From NCBI GenBank assembly GCA_014706295.1, contig JACSVZ010000015.1:57285535-57349534 (forward strand): a DNA stretch of 64,000 nucleotides, in the 5' to 3' direction. The stretch is from Lycocorax pyrrhopterus obiensis (Eukaryota; Chordata; Aves; Passeriformes; Paradisaeidae). The first letter of the stretch is position 1. Each line of letters begins with the position of its first letter. Below are positions 24,169 to 36,400 of the stretch, one piece after another. The notes under the pieces are model-generated. The model searched no databases, was not told the origin of the DNA, and saw only the letters and a program-made list of their open reading frames with translations. Made by a program: the position numbers and the translations under genes.

Positions 24169-25466
24169 CAGCCCGGGCTTTTGTCTCGCCCCGCCGCCGG
24201 GGCTGCGGGCAGGTGCGGGGCGCCCCACGCGCGTCCGTGCGCGGCCCCGCGCCAGCCCCTGCAGGTGGGCGAGCGGGATGCGATGCGCGGGCCCCGGAGC
24301 GGCTGCGGGCTCCGGGGGTGGGGAGGAGGGGTTTCGCGGGGCCGAGGATCAGCCGGGACCGTGGAGCTTAAGGACGGATTACACGAGATCGCAACCCCCT
24401 TGCCCTGAGAAATTTCCCCGGGGCCGCGCTCCGGCTCCTGCCGCCGGCAGCCTCAACTTGTGGGAACAGGCGTTTGCGGCAGTGGAGGGTCCCCCCGGTC
24501 CTACCTGCACCGCATCGCCCCAGGCTTTTTTAGGAAGAGGAAATGAAACAGTAGGATGAGAGCTGGGCCAACGCAGTGTATAAGGAGTCGGGATCTCTGT
24601 AAACAGCTGTCTGCAGTGCGTGAGGAGAGAGACAATTCCTTTTGAAGTTATTTATAGACCCGCTTTATTCTGCCAATGAGGGGAATCGCTGCCATTGGGA
24701 GGGGGGGTATACGACTGTCTCGAGGTCACCCATCAGTGGAAATTAAACTTCTGCGTCATGCTGAAAGGGTAAACTACTTGATTGGAGGGGTGATTTGGGG
24801 TTATCTTTCAAATGTGTTTTTGTAACACTCAAAGTATGAAGTAGCTGGGTGTTACACCTTACCTTTCAGCTCTGCTAAAAGTGATTCCGGAAAAATCATC
24901 ACCCTCCCTGTGTTCATCCTTAAGGGAAGTAACTTGAGACTGATAACGGTGCACGTACATGGGAGCTACGGAAGGGCTGTGTGTGCACACGTATGCAGCA
25001 TTCACAGCTCTGCGCTTCATGGTGTTTTTGTACCATCTCAGAATGTAACTGACTAGGTTTTGTAAAGAGAAGATAAAGCATCAAACAGATATTCTCCCGA
25101 ATTTAGAATGCATCTTTCTGTTCTACAAAGAAAAACCCCCAAAAATACTGCTATATAGAATGTGCAGAAATTGTTACAATTAATGACATTTCCATTAGAA
25201 ACCGTGAACATATTCCATATGGAGGGAAGCCACTTAAAAAACTTAGATTATTTATGGATATATTCTGTAGAATACTAGCTGATGCCCTTTTAGAAGTATT
25301 TTTAATTAAATAAAGATTTCATTTTACTTGCAGGTAATGAGTTATGCTACAGACTTGGTTCAGTGTCCAGAAGAGTTGAGAACATTATATTTTCAGTACG
25401 AAGAATAAAGCTGTTTTTCAGAAAAACCTATTGATCTCCTTAAACTTGATCTCTGCCTCTCTGCCC

Positions 25467-25491
25467 CCTGAGCCTATGGAGTAGGCTCAGG
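25467..25491. repeat. Perfect inverted repeat (10-bp stem, 5-nt loop)
   Basis: CCTGAGCCTA and TAGGCTCAGG are exact complements around TGGAG. A small foldback, listed as a structural feature only; it could be chance. Confidence 0.8.
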
Positions 25492-25633
25492 ACTTTTGAA
25501 ACCAGTAATCACAGAGTGAGGGATAGAGATACATAACTTGGCACTGGCATGAAGGCAGTGCTGTTTGAAATGACCTGACAGTAACAGAGGAACAGAATTA
25601 AGAGGGAAAAGTGCAATGCAGTTCCTAGGGAAA

Positions 25634-25660
25634 AAAGAAGAAGAAGAAGACGAAGAAGGA
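25634..25660. repeat. GAA/TTC microsatellite
   Basis: A run of AAG/GAA triplets with one interrupting GAC. It is a purine-only tract apart from one C and potentially polymorphic in length. Confidence 0.85.
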
Positions 25661-26553
25661 GATAAGCAAAGCTGCAGCTAGCTGTTATCCCACCATAATC
25701 GCAGTACAAAAGAAGACTGATCAGAAGCCAGGATGACACATGGGTGCACAAGGCCACAGATAGAAGAGATAGTGCAAGGAATCGAGTTGAAGTTATTAAA
25801 CTAGAGGGATTAGTCAATGCAATTAACTGAAATCAAAGATGGGCACAAACTCTCTTCCTGTTTACCTCCCTTGAAGTCAGTGGAATTGCATGTTCCACAG
25901 CCCAGAATGTCTCCTGTGGGGCCATGCCTTCATGCTGTGCCAGCCACAGCATGGATACTGAGGGGATATCCACGGGGAGAGGAACAGGAGAAATCCTGTA
26001 GCTTGCCTGATGCCAAGCAAGAGTGGAGCTTCTCTAGTTCCCAATCCAGACCCAGGGCTCTCAATTCCAGGGCTCTCCTTAGCAGCAGGTGGGGCATATC
26101 CATCCCTCACCTAGGCTGCAAGAGATTTTTTTTCTTGCTTTTAACCTTTATAGCAGAAACCACACTGATTCTTACTGCACATGCACCCTGCAAAGGAGAA
26201 TTTTCACTTAGCCCTTCCTGTTGCTGTAAGCTGTTTTCTGCTTCTGTCTTAGCACCTCCATTATGACAATTCCCTTAGCACAAGTCAGACCTGTAACTGT
26301 GAGACACAAGCAAAAGGTGCCTCTGATGACACCAGTGAGGCAGAATTCAGGTAGTTCAGGCAAATTGTCCTGTGGAGCGTAGATGTGGGACTGTGGGGTT
26401 CTGTCTGAAAGCTCTTGAGGGGGCAGAGAAGTCCAAAGACACTTTGTTTTTTACTAAAGCACCATCCAAAATGTGTGGAGGAGGGTTTTTGTGTCCTTAC
26501 TCCAGCAGGCCCTTCCAAGAACGTGCTGCCCAATGGTAGCACATCAAATGCCA

Positions 26554-26570
26554 TGACTGACTGACTGACT
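26554..26570. repeat. TGAC tetranucleotide repeat
   Basis: Four copies of TGAC in tandem plus a partial unit. Each TGACTGA overlap resembles an AP-1 half site, but I infer no function. Confidence 0.8.
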
Positions 26571-27730
26571 AATGGGAGCTGGGAGGAATTCCCAGTGGGA
26601 ATCTGTGCTTTGCTCTTACTTCACTGTATTTGCATCCTCTTTGAAGCCATGTTGGGGCACAGAAATTAAGCCTCAGGTTTGTGCTAAAATAAATAGTTTG
26701 TCCATTCCCGAGGAATAGTAGGTGCAAGAGGGTGGCCAGGGTTATGTTACAACTATTACCTCTCCTTCTGCAGACCTTCTCTGAACAGATTCAGTTACTA
26801 GGGTTGACTTTTTTTGAGGCAAGTCTTCATTTTTTAACAGTTTTATTATTGATTTCTTGTGTTCTGTTGTTAGGACCTCACTTTATTGCTCAGCAAACAG
26901 AGCTGCCCATCTTTAACTACCAGCCATGGTTTGGCAGTCTGGGACCTGAAGTCTTCTCCCATCCTCCTTGGCAGTCCAAAACTCCAGTGGACTTCAGCAG
27001 TCCTTTTCCATTTAAATGGCAATACCTCAGCTATACAATAATTTCCATCATTGGAAAGTGAAATGGGAAACTAAGGCCATTATAGGATGTTGAAGTAAAA
27101 GCAAATTACAATATATTACATTAAATATTAATACTTGTGTACAGGATATATGCTCTCCACCCTGCAATATGAATTGTTTTAGTAACCTCTGAAGTTTCTT
27201 CTGCTGTGTTCAAAGGTCTCTGCTTTAGCCCAGGATTTTGATGTTTTGGGCTATGAGATAAATTTATGCAAAACCACTATTATAATTTAAAACTTTATTA
27301 ATTTTCATAGGGTTTGGGTTTGGTTTTTTTTCAGTCTAAAAATGATGTTTCTCCACCTCAGTCAACTACATCTCAGTCTAGTAGAATTTTGGATCTTTGG
27401 CAAAACACTGTAGTTTTAGGGCCCCTGTTCAGGATGCTACTTTAGCAGATGTGCTTTTAAACCTGCAGTCCATAAAAATTCAGAGACTAAGACTTGTTGC
27501 TATTAGTCATGGGATTGAAGGTAGCTTGTTTTCCTTGTGTTGCTGAGTTGGGAGTTTAATTACCATCATATTTTATGTAAAACATCTTCCAGTGGTTTTA
27601 TTATATCTGGTCTTACCTGTTCACATTGCATTTGCTGTAAGAATAACGTGTGCTGTTAGTTCTGTTTCTTTTAATGGAAGTGTAAAATGGCTTCATATTG
27701 ATCTTCTTGGCTGAGCTGTTTGCTGTAGCT

Positions 27731-27787
27731 GTCCCTGCTTTGGCATGGGGGTCCCTTCCAACCTCAGCCATTCCATGATTCTCTGAT
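27731..27787 (+). mobile_element. CR1 LINE, 3' terminal remnant
   Basis: GTCCCTGC, then GGTCCCTTCCAACCTCAGCC and ATTCCATGATTCTCTGAT, reproduce the extreme 3' end of avian CR1 in sense orientation with an internal deletion, including the terminal ATTCYRTGATTCT direct repeat. Only the last 60 bp or so remain. Confidence 0.8.
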
Positions 27788-28875
27788 CAGCTACTGGGCA
27801 CTGGTAGTCTGTAAAGTTTTTAAAGCAGAGAAATATCAGTCACTTCTAGTCATGATAAAATGGGGATGGAAGGCACCTTTGGTGTCCAACTCTGTAAGAA
27901 TTAGGCCTGGGAAATCCTAGCAGAGATTTCTTTTTGGGGATCAAATCATGAACATAACAGCTGTTCCTCTGCTTGACTCCCTCTCTGACTAATTTAGGTA
28001 ATATCTCACTTGACTTCTTGGCTTCTATGTATTTCATTCTGTGGAGATAAACTCTTCTGCTGGGTTGCACATGGCACTGGCTATCTGGTTTCCAGGCAGT
28101 TTGGTGCTTGCTTTAATTTAAACCAAATTATCTGTGGTAAATGATTGGAAACCAGGCTGGTGGTGAGTAGCCCTGTCCTTGGCAGGTGTTTGTTTTCTTT
28201 ACCTCACAGAAATGTTGTATCAGTGATGTGCCTACTCAGTTACTAACGGGGTTTCAGAAGTAATTCTTGGTCTGTGGCTGAAAGGGTTTTTTGAGCAGTA
28301 GAGCTCTTCCTTGCACTATTTCAGCGCAGGTGACTCAATCTCCATCTCTCTTCTGAAGCGACACTGCCCCTCCAGCTCCCCCACTGTGCTCCAAAAGCTC
28401 TCCCCCTCCTGCTCCTTGAATCACCTCTGCCTCTTCCGTCTTTGAAGTGTACATTTGGTGGGACTTCTCTGGATCCAAAAAGGCTGGAAGAGGGGGAGGC
28501 TCCTCCCAAAAAGTATCCCAAATACAGCCCTCTTTAATGTGGATTCTTATACATTCCTGTCTACATCATAGGATGCTTAGGGAAGTGTGAAGAATCCCAC
28601 TGAGATGTTCTAAATTCTCCCCAAAGCAGAATGTGTTCCAAATATGGAGCTTGGGAGCTGTGAACTGATGCCATCTCAGTATATCTTTACACCTCCCTCC
28701 AGTGACAGCGCCTGTGTCGGATGAGGCGAAACATTTTTGGCGTCTCATCCTGATCTCACCACTCTGTCCTTGGCGCCTGTTCGTGTTGTGTCACTCGGAA
28801 AGGCCGTGCTGCCCCACACCCAGCTCAGAGATGAGGACATTCAGTTATTATGGGTTGGGGGTCAGGTCTGTGGCA
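27788..28875. other. Intronic DNA, nothing firm recognised
   Basis: A short stretch at about 27,855-27,895 (ATGGGGATGGAAGGCACCTT and following) vaguely resembles a CR1 3' end in antisense but is too degraded to call. The segment at 28,330-28,510 is pyrimidine-rich on +. No coding sequence is supported. Confidence 0.5.
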
Positions 28876-29290
28876 AAGGATTTGGGAATCCTCGAGGACG
28901 GTAGGCTGAATGTAGGACAGTGGTGTGCCCTGACATTGAAAATTCCAACAGCATCCTGGACCTTTAGTAGCGGAAGCAGAGCTGGTAGGTTGAGAGAAGT
29001 GATTATCACTTTCAAGCTGGCAGTTGTTAAACCACATCTAGAAAACAGCATCCGGTTTAGGCTCCCTTAATACAAGAAAGACATGGATAAACTGGACTGC
29101 ATTCAGCAAAGGACCACCAAGATGGTCACGAGCTGAAACACTTGCCCTGTGAAGAGAAGCTGAGGGGGCTGAGCTTGTTCAGCCAGGAAAAGAGAAGGCT
29201 GTGAGGGGCCCAGCATCGGCCTGTCCATACACAAAGAGTATTGAGATGACAGAGCCAGGCTTTTTGCAGCAGTGTCCTCTACCTCTAGTT
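28876..29290 (+). mobile_element. CR1 LINE fragment (end of ORF2 and start of 3' UTR)
   Basis: From GGATTTGGGAATCCTCGAGG through GGTAGGCTGAATGTAGG, CCAACAGCATCCTGG and GGCTCCCTTAATACAAGAAAGACATGG to AGCTTGTTCAGCCAGGAAAAG, this follows the last part of CR1 ORF2 and its downstream region. Several internal deletions and stops remove any coding capacity. The boundary to the next CR1 piece falls near 29,290. Confidence 0.8.
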
Positions 29291-30211
29291 GGAGGCCTGT
29301 CACTAGTGGTGTCCCCCAAAGGTTGGTACTGAGCCCAGTATTGTTTAACTCATTCATCAATGACCTGGGTGAAGGGCAGATGCCTCATCAAGTTCACTGC
29401 TGACACAAAGCTGGGAGGAGTGGCCAATACCCCAGAGGGCTGTGAGCCCTTCAGAAGAACCTCAGCAGAGATGGGAAAGGGGCACAGAAGAACCTTCTGA
29501 AATTCAGAAAAGGCAGGTGAAGGATCATGTACCTGGGGAGGAATAACCTCATGCACCTGGCTGGGTGCTGACCTGCTGGGAAGCAGCTCTGTAGAGAAGG
29601 ACCTGGGGGTCCTGCTGGCCAACAAACTGTCCATGAGCCAAAAAAGTGTCCTTGTGGCCAAGAAAGCCAATGGTATCGTGGGGTGCATTGGGAAGAGCAT
29701 TGCCAGCAGGTCAAGGGATGTGGTCCTGCCCCTCTGCTCAGCCCTGGTGAGGCACATCTGGAGTGCTGTGTCCAGTTCTGGGCTCCTCAGGACATCAAAG
29801 ACACAGAGCTCCTGGAGCAGGTCCAGTGGAGGGTGACACAGATGAAGGGACAGGAGCATCTCTCTTACAAGGACAGGCTGAGGGAGCTGGGTCTGTTCAG
29901 CCTCCAGAAGAGACAAATGAGAGGGGACCTCATCAGTGTCGATAGTGTCTGAAGGGAGGATGTCAAGAGGATGGACCAGGCTCTTCCTGGTGGTGCTAAG
30001 CAATAGGACAAGAGGCAATGGGCAGAAATTGTTGCCCATTACAAGCAAGTTCCACCTTAACACGAGGAAGAACTTCTTTACTGTGCAGGTGACTGAGGAC
30101 TGGAAGAGGTTGCCCAGAGCGGTTGTGGAATCTCCTTCCCTGGAGGAAGGGAGGTTGGACTAGCTGACCTCCGGTGTTCCCTGCCAACTGCAGCCATTCA
30201 GTGATTCTGTG
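29291..30211 (+). mobile_element. CR1 LINE, ORF2 C-terminal remnant plus full 3' end
   Basis: The segment begins with the CR1 phrase CTGTCACTAGTGGTGTCCCC, the end of the reverse-transcriptase domain. It continues through the ORF2 tail and the 3' UTR to the terminus CAGTGATTCTGTGA at 30,211. In translation, frame-shifted pieces of the ORF2 C-terminus are visible, such as EKDLGVLLANKLSMS (about 29,596-29,640) and SRSRDVVLPLCSALVRHIW (about 29,705-29,761). Frameshifts and stops interrupt it, so no enzyme can be made. The catalytic (Y/F)ADD region reads TADT, so the first aspartate of the usual pair is kept but the second is replaced. It is 5' truncated, as is typical of CR1. Confidence 0.92.
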
Positions 30212-30440
30212 AAGGGTGGGAAGACAAGAGATAACTGACATAAATTGAAACTACAGACGTTCAGACTGAATGTGAAGTAGATCTGTTTCCCCATGAGCAC
30301 AGGCAGTCCCACAGGTTGACCAGAGAGGTTATGCAGTCTCTTTCCCTGGAATTTTTCAAGCCCCAACTGGATACAGCCTGCAGGAACCTGGTCTGAGTGC
30401 AGAGCTGATCCTGCTGTGAGAGGAGGTTGCACTAGGGGAG
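30212..30440 (+). mobile_element. CR1 LINE, further 3' UTR fragment
   Basis: Immediately after the previous element's terminus, ACTACAGACGTTCAGACTGA, ACCAGAGAGGTTATGCAGTC and CCCAACTGGATACAGCCTGC reproduce a CR1 3' UTR of another subfamily in the same orientation. The terminal octamers are not visible. It may be an older copy into which the 29,291-30,211 element inserted. Confidence 0.8.
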
Positions 30441-33409
30441 AAAGGTGGCAGACAGCAAGGGACCTTGAGCAGTGCAAAGTCTCTCAAGGGTTCCTGCTGT
30501 GCCCAGTTAAATTCCAGTGGCAGGTTGCTACAGGGTGAGTTACCCTATACACAGTAATGTCCTGCCTGGTAACAGTGACTGAGCCTCACTTCGTGCTTGA
30601 ATTTCATTTTCTCTTGCTTGTCATTAAGTCTGCAGTGACCTGGGGTTACTAAGGGTGGAGTTTGATGTGCTCATCTCTCAGCAAGACACGCGTACATCTC
30701 CCTCTGCCATTCCTGCCCCTGTTCTGGCTCTCAGCTGTGCAACTGTTCATACTGTCACAGCAGGGTAGAAAACTAACCTCAGTTAAAAATAACCGAGGAG
30801 GGGTTGTTGCTGTCTGTAACCCAGATTGGTTTCATCATCTGATTCACAGTACCTCCCAGTGAACTGTTTTACCTTTGCCTAAAAGTCAGCACGAGGAGAG
30901 GAGTGAATGCAGAGGGAAGAGGGGGACAGGATGAACTGCTGGAGTGGGTATTGATGTTAAGAGAGATGCTCATCAAATTAGATCAGGGTTGCTTCCTCCA
31001 AGAGGAAATGAATCCTGTGCATTAGCCTACAGAAAACATAAGCAGCTGGAATCATGTTAGGGGGGAATTAGGACTATTGTTGAAGCTTTGGCAGCATGCA
31101 AAGAAAAATGTAGATGAACCTTTTGGGTTTTTTTCCAGGGACCTGTATTCCCAGTTGCTCTCAGTAATTGTGTTGTATCCTTAGGAGCCAGTACAGATGA
31201 ACATGCAATATTAGTCCTGCTATAATAGCCAGCCCTTAAGCAGGGATGGTCAGCTTTCAACACTGGGGGCTCACATACTCACAAAATACATCTAAACAGA
31301 CTTCCAATTTGTTTCCTCCCAATAGTTAAAATTATTTTCTTCATTTTACTCTTTCATCAAATAAATCCCTTTCTAATCTGAGCGATTCTGATTGAATCAG
31401 TCATCTGGGTTGAACTCCTCAGAGATAAATGGAAGTTACAACTGGATTTTATATCACGGAAAAATAAATTTTCCATAGATTTTCTAGGGAATATTGGATT
31501 AGTACCAAATCTAATACGACGAATTGAGGTGTTAATGGGTGAGCCAGGCATTTTTATTGTGAACTACTTCCTGTGTAAGGCTTATGAATGTAAAATTAGG
31601 GGTCACAGGAGAGATTTTAATCTGAAGGTCCCCATCTGTTTGCAGTTAGGCCTTTTGTAGTGGATTAAAAGAGAAATAATTTGCTACCATCTTTTCACCT
31701 TCCTTTAGGTGAAATACATTTCCTTCCCTTCTGTGTTGCCTAGTGGGTTTTCTTTCTCAGGGCGTGTGTGTGCAGTCTGTGTGCACATCAGCATTCAGGG
31801 TGAACACCTGGCTTTGTTGAAAGTGCAAGAGGGGCAAAACAGTGGTGGAGAAAATAAGATTTGGCATAAAACAGTAATTTGTGAACATTCATCATGGTAA
31901 AATGAGGAGCATTCTCAAAGTCAGATAGAGTAAATTTGCACCTGGGCAACTTTAGATACCTTACGCAATTGGCAGCTGGAGGAAAATACATGCAAGATTT
32001 TGTGTTTTCCTGGTTGTATTGAGGGCTTCTAGAAGAAGAGCTTTCTTCTTGAGATTGATTGTGTTTTTTCTTCAGTGCCTTGTTCTCTCTTATGTTTCTG
32101 CATCGGTGTTTTTTCCATATGGACAATGGGAGTAAAATCCGAATCACCGCTTGCTCCGGCTTCCCTCGGGTCTCTGCTACATTGTAGGGCTTTGCCTCTG
32201 TTATGGATTTCCCTTCCATCTTTGTCTGGTACCTGAGGGGGTAATGTTTAATTCAGTACAATTCTGTACTGTACTTTTTGTTTTGGCAGGGATGATTTTA
32301 ATTTATAATGGTAGAGACTGAAAAGCATACATTCATTTCTGCTGAACTCTTACATTTGCTGTGTGACTTTCATAACCCTCTTCTTTCCTTCTTTCCTTAT
32401 TTCCTTGAGAACTCAACAACACTCATTTTATGTGGGAGGAGAGAGAGTATTTTCCATATTTAGAGGAATTGATATAGCATGTAGAGACATGAATGTGCCC
32501 TTTGTCCCTTTATCACTTGCATCACTCACAGCAGATGATTACGAGGAGAAACCAGCAATTTTTTTGTACTGTACTGTGAACGCAGTCTGTGACTACAGAC
32601 CAGCTACAGATAGAAGTAGCTGGGACTAGTCAGAAGGTGAAAAATGTGCCTGAGCAAGGGCAGGTGCTTAAAGCTGAACTAAGCTGGTAGAAATTAAGCT
32701 AGGTTGCAGATTAGTGTTTTATTGGGGTCTCTACTTCTCTGCAGAGGGTAGTATTAAAAATAATTTTGAGATTATAATATTTATGTTTCTGAATTTCTTT
32801 CACTGTCAAAGTTTAATTAACTTGGTAGTTAAAAGAAGAAGCAGGCCACTGTCCTAAATCTATGGTTTTGGGACAGACCTATGAGACACCAAAAGGCTTT
32901 CACTAAGACTGAAATGCGTCCAATCCCATTTTCTTCATCTCTCTTGGGGTTCCTCCCTCTCTGTCTGCAGCCTCATTCTCATTCTTGTACAGTGTTTGTC
33001 TCCTGTTCATGATGGTTTATGTACTTCTAATTTTTTTTTCAATCTTTGCCCTATATCTTACTCAGTGTTCATTTGCTGCTCTCTGAGATGTGGAACTGAA
33101 TTTTTTATATTAAAGAGACTTTTTGTTGTCGTGTGAATGTAAGAAATTTGGCCATTTTTGGCAGACTAGACCTTCCATACTATGCTCAGATATTGTAAGG
33201 ACATGAGGGATTCCTAGAAATACTTTGAAATGTTGTTTTAGCATGGACTGAAAATGAAACAATGGAGGATTTGTCTCCTCTGCTTTGTAGCAGCCTCACC
33301 ATTAAAATCATCCTTGGAAAGATCACTTTTTGAGCAGCTTTAAAATCGGGTTGGCTGTGTGGATGCATAGGAAGAAGATACCTTTCCATAAGTCTTTAGG
33401 AAACTCACC

Positions 33410-33429
33410 ACCCTTTTTTAAAAAAGGGT
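33410..33429. repeat. Perfect 20-bp palindrome
   Basis: ACCCTTTTTTAAAAAAGGGT is its own reverse complement. It lies about 20 bp before a TA microsatellite. Such T/A palindromes can form cruciforms or arise by replication slippage. Confidence 0.9.
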
Positions 33430-33451
33430 TATTCTCCCTTAAAAAAATGAC

Positions 33452-33466
33452 ATATATATATATATA
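33452..33466. repeat. TA microsatellite
   Basis: Seven to eight uninterrupted AT/TA units; likely length-polymorphic. Confidence 0.9.
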
Positions 33467-36400
33467 GTATGGCTTCTGGAGTTATTAAGCCCAGACAAGA
33501 GGTGCCCAGCGAGCTCATATAATGCACTCTTTTTTTGATCAGCACTGGGAATGGGGCCCATTATCCACATGGTGCTGCCATGCCTTCTCTATCACCCTTG
33601 CTCCCCTGAATCACACCTAACTTACCTCTGCGCTGTCTTCAACCCATCTACACAGCAAGCAGCTCTCTAGCAGTGACAGAGACGGCTGTGCTTAGCCAAG
33701 AAGCATGAAAGACATCCTCAGTTACCAGAGTTAGTCACCTCTCACTTCAGTCACTCGCCTCCGGGGACATTCCAGCTCAATTTTATAAACTTCATCTTCC
33801 CTTCCTGGTGGTTTGGGGTTTTTTTGGTCTGCGTTTGTTCGTTTTTCATCCCGTGACCTCTCAGAGCTCCCAGGTGACACAGGGGCAGCGGGGCAATGCC
33901 ATGTGTTTGATATGCACTCTGAGAAGTCTGTGGCACCAAACAGGCTTTCCTCGGGTGCCTTGGTCACTCTGGATGGATTTAAATGTCAGCCTACCGAGAA
34001 TGAGCTGCAAAGTGCTGTTTGTCATCACTGGCTAATGGCGAATTCCCACGGAGGGAAGCTGGAAGCTGCTAACACCTGCAGTTTTGGCTTCTGTTTTGGA
34101 TGCTCAGAGGGGGAAACCCAGCTCCTAGTAGTTGTAAAGCTCAGAAAGGAAGACAGAAAAGCCAGCTTTTAAGGATAAAGATAGGAATTTGGGTCAGGCA
34201 AAGGGAACAGGTGGCTTGGTGAAATAATTAATTTATAAAAGCTTGGCCGTTGGCCAAACATGAACACAGCATGATTTGGATTTTGTCTTCTCGGGTCTGG
34301 AGTATTGTCTACTCACACTCTCAAGGCAAGGTGCAGGTTGCCAAACTGCACTGAGTCCTGGTCCTGCCCAGAAAGATAGAACTCTCCACCTTTTGGCATT
34401 TGAGTGTTAAGAGAACTGGAGCATTTGGTCTGGAGGCAGATGGAGAGTTCACAGTTGGGCTAAAGTGTCTGTGTAGTCATAGCCTCTGGTTCTCAATCTG
34501 ATGGCTAAGCCAAGATACTTAACAGCTGTATTGTCCCACTTGAGTCTATGATTCCTTTTATTAAAAATGTGCTCGCAGTAGCTTGTAGTTCCTACACCAA
34601 ATACTACTAATAAAGACAAGCTTATGGGGCTTTTCTTTTTAGGTGAGTAGGAAAAGTTTTTCTCATACCCTGAATACCTCATAGAGTTTTTACAAAGCAT
34701 TAAAAGGTTGCACAGTTCTGGGTAATTCCAGGTGACTGCACAGCAATGACAAACATGCAGAACCCACCTGAATTTAGTTGAGGGCAACATTTGCATTTTC
34801 CTTTCTTTCTTTGATAATTGCTTGTAATTCCCACCTACAAACAGTTAGGAAACGTTTAAGCATCCCATGTGAAGAACGGTATCTCTAACAAAATATCCTC
34901 TATTCAGGGTTGTCCCTTAGGGTCATTTATAGCAGGTAGGACTTGAAGAGCAATGCTGAAGTCCTGCCTCCGTGGGTAAGTCAAAGATAAAGGGGGCAAT
35001 GATTTATTGTTGAATCTCTGCCTACCACCCACTGGCAAGCAGCACTGTCACCAAGATGCAAGTGATAAAATGTGTTACAAACTGAGAATTCAGATTTCTT
35101 CCCACCGAAGTAGGAAGAACTGGCATAATTAAAATTATTGTGTCTCAAGCATGTGATCTTGTTCTTGCAGTTTAATGAGTTGTCATAACTCTGCTGAGCT
35201 TCTGTGACTGCTCATGTGCATGCACTTGACCAGTCTCAAATGTGTAAGAGCAAGGTGAAAAAACCCCCACAACCAAACACAGAACACAGCAGAGATCTGA
35301 AGGAAAGAGTTTTCAGTTGACATGGGTCTTCCATCTGCAGTAAGCTAAAAATGTACACTAGATCAATTACTAATCCATAAAATCTCAGCCATAAATCTGG
35401 GCCCTTGGTGACAAATTTTAAAGTAAATTGTAAGGATATGGTACCAAGGACTCCTCTGTGAAATAAAGTGTATGATATATAACATTAGAGAAGAGAAACA
35501 GAATTTAGATGGAATATAAGTGTCTGTGTATACCAATAAGGGAGACGGAGTCTCATGGCATTGTTAGGAGTACATTGCATTGGGCATTAGGTAATTCCAT
35601 TTCTTGGGCATTAGGTAAGCTTTTTATTTCTCTGCCAGATAAGGGCTGATGGTTGCCACCTGATAATAACAAAACTTTCACTTAAGATGCTGTAAGATCA
35701 GCTGTGTAAAAATGGTAGCAAATCTGGAACAGTTGAGGGACAACATTTTTACCGAATGTGCTGAATTTAATGTTACAAGGATGCTGTAGATTCTTAGATG
35801 CTTTCTATTCCCAAAATAAAATTCATATTAAAGTAATAGAACTGAATTATCAAATGTAGATACCTGGAAATTTGTCCCCAAAGTCTGTATTTTATTTGTA
35901 TTGGAAAACATTGGGTTTGCTTTATCAAGCAGGCTGAACAACTTTGCATTGAAACCTATATTGCTTCTTTTTTGCCCACACACTTTGAAATTACAGATCA
36001 CATACCTGAGTGATTGTTGTGATATACACATGGGCTCCTGGCTTTAAATATTTTTGCTGTAGTTATTTAATACTGCATCATGATTTGTAATTTGAAGTAT
36101 TTTCTGTCTGCTTGCTTGTGGAGAGATATTTATTCAAGAACAGAAAATGCAGTGATACCTTGGTTATAGTTTTAGCACTTGTGTTTGAAAAGTACTTTAC
36201 TCACTGTTCCCTGGGCTGATGTTAGAGACACTCAGAGTCATGCCTGTGTTTTTATGGTTGTTGAATTTGCTTTTGTAGCAGATTAAACTGATGGGAAGAC
36301 ACTTAAACCTAAAATGAGCCTTGTTTGGATATAAAGAACCCTTTCCCTGGGTATAACAGGAAGAGTTGCAGGTGAAGACCATGCTGTGCTCACTTTTTAT

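Larger units (their letters stand above)
23040..24515 (+). promoter_or_regulatory. BICD1: CpG island, BICD1 promoter and leader
   Basis: Composition changes sharply from AT-rich DNA to very GC-rich, CpG-dense DNA at about 23,040 and stays so through the first exon into intron 1, fading by about 24,515. Scattered CpGs begin slightly earlier, from about 22,925. GC-box-like sites include GGGGCGGGAGGGG (23,318-23,330) and the back-to-back GGGCGG/CCGCCC pair at about 23,795-23,808. I see no TATA box at a sensible distance, which fits a dispersed CpG-island promoter. The exact start site cannot be read from sequence. The GC content removes stop codons in several frames on both strands, which explains the long spurious open frames of 197-437 codons here. 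Confidence 0.9.
24516..27730. other. Intronic DNA, no gene or large repeat recognised
   Basis: AT-rich intronic sequence after the CpG island. It holds a small hairpin (25,467-25,491), a GAA microsatellite (25,634-25,660) and a short TGAC repeat (26,554-26,570). Open frames of 149 codons (25,817-26,266, +) and 109 codons (26,732-27,061, +) have no recognisable domain and are treated as chance. Confidence 0.55.

Noticed and set aside
23115..24228. Two minus-strand open frames of 244 codons each and a 197-codon + frame inside the CpG island
   Set aside because: They are rich in Pro, Ala, Arg and Gly in all frames, as expected when GC-rich DNA lacks stop codons. They overlap the clearly real BICD1 exon and show no recognisable domain.
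29350..30063. 237-codon minus-strand open frame
   Set aside because: It is the antisense of the CR1 ORF2/3' UTR fragment; the meaningful similarity is on the + strand.
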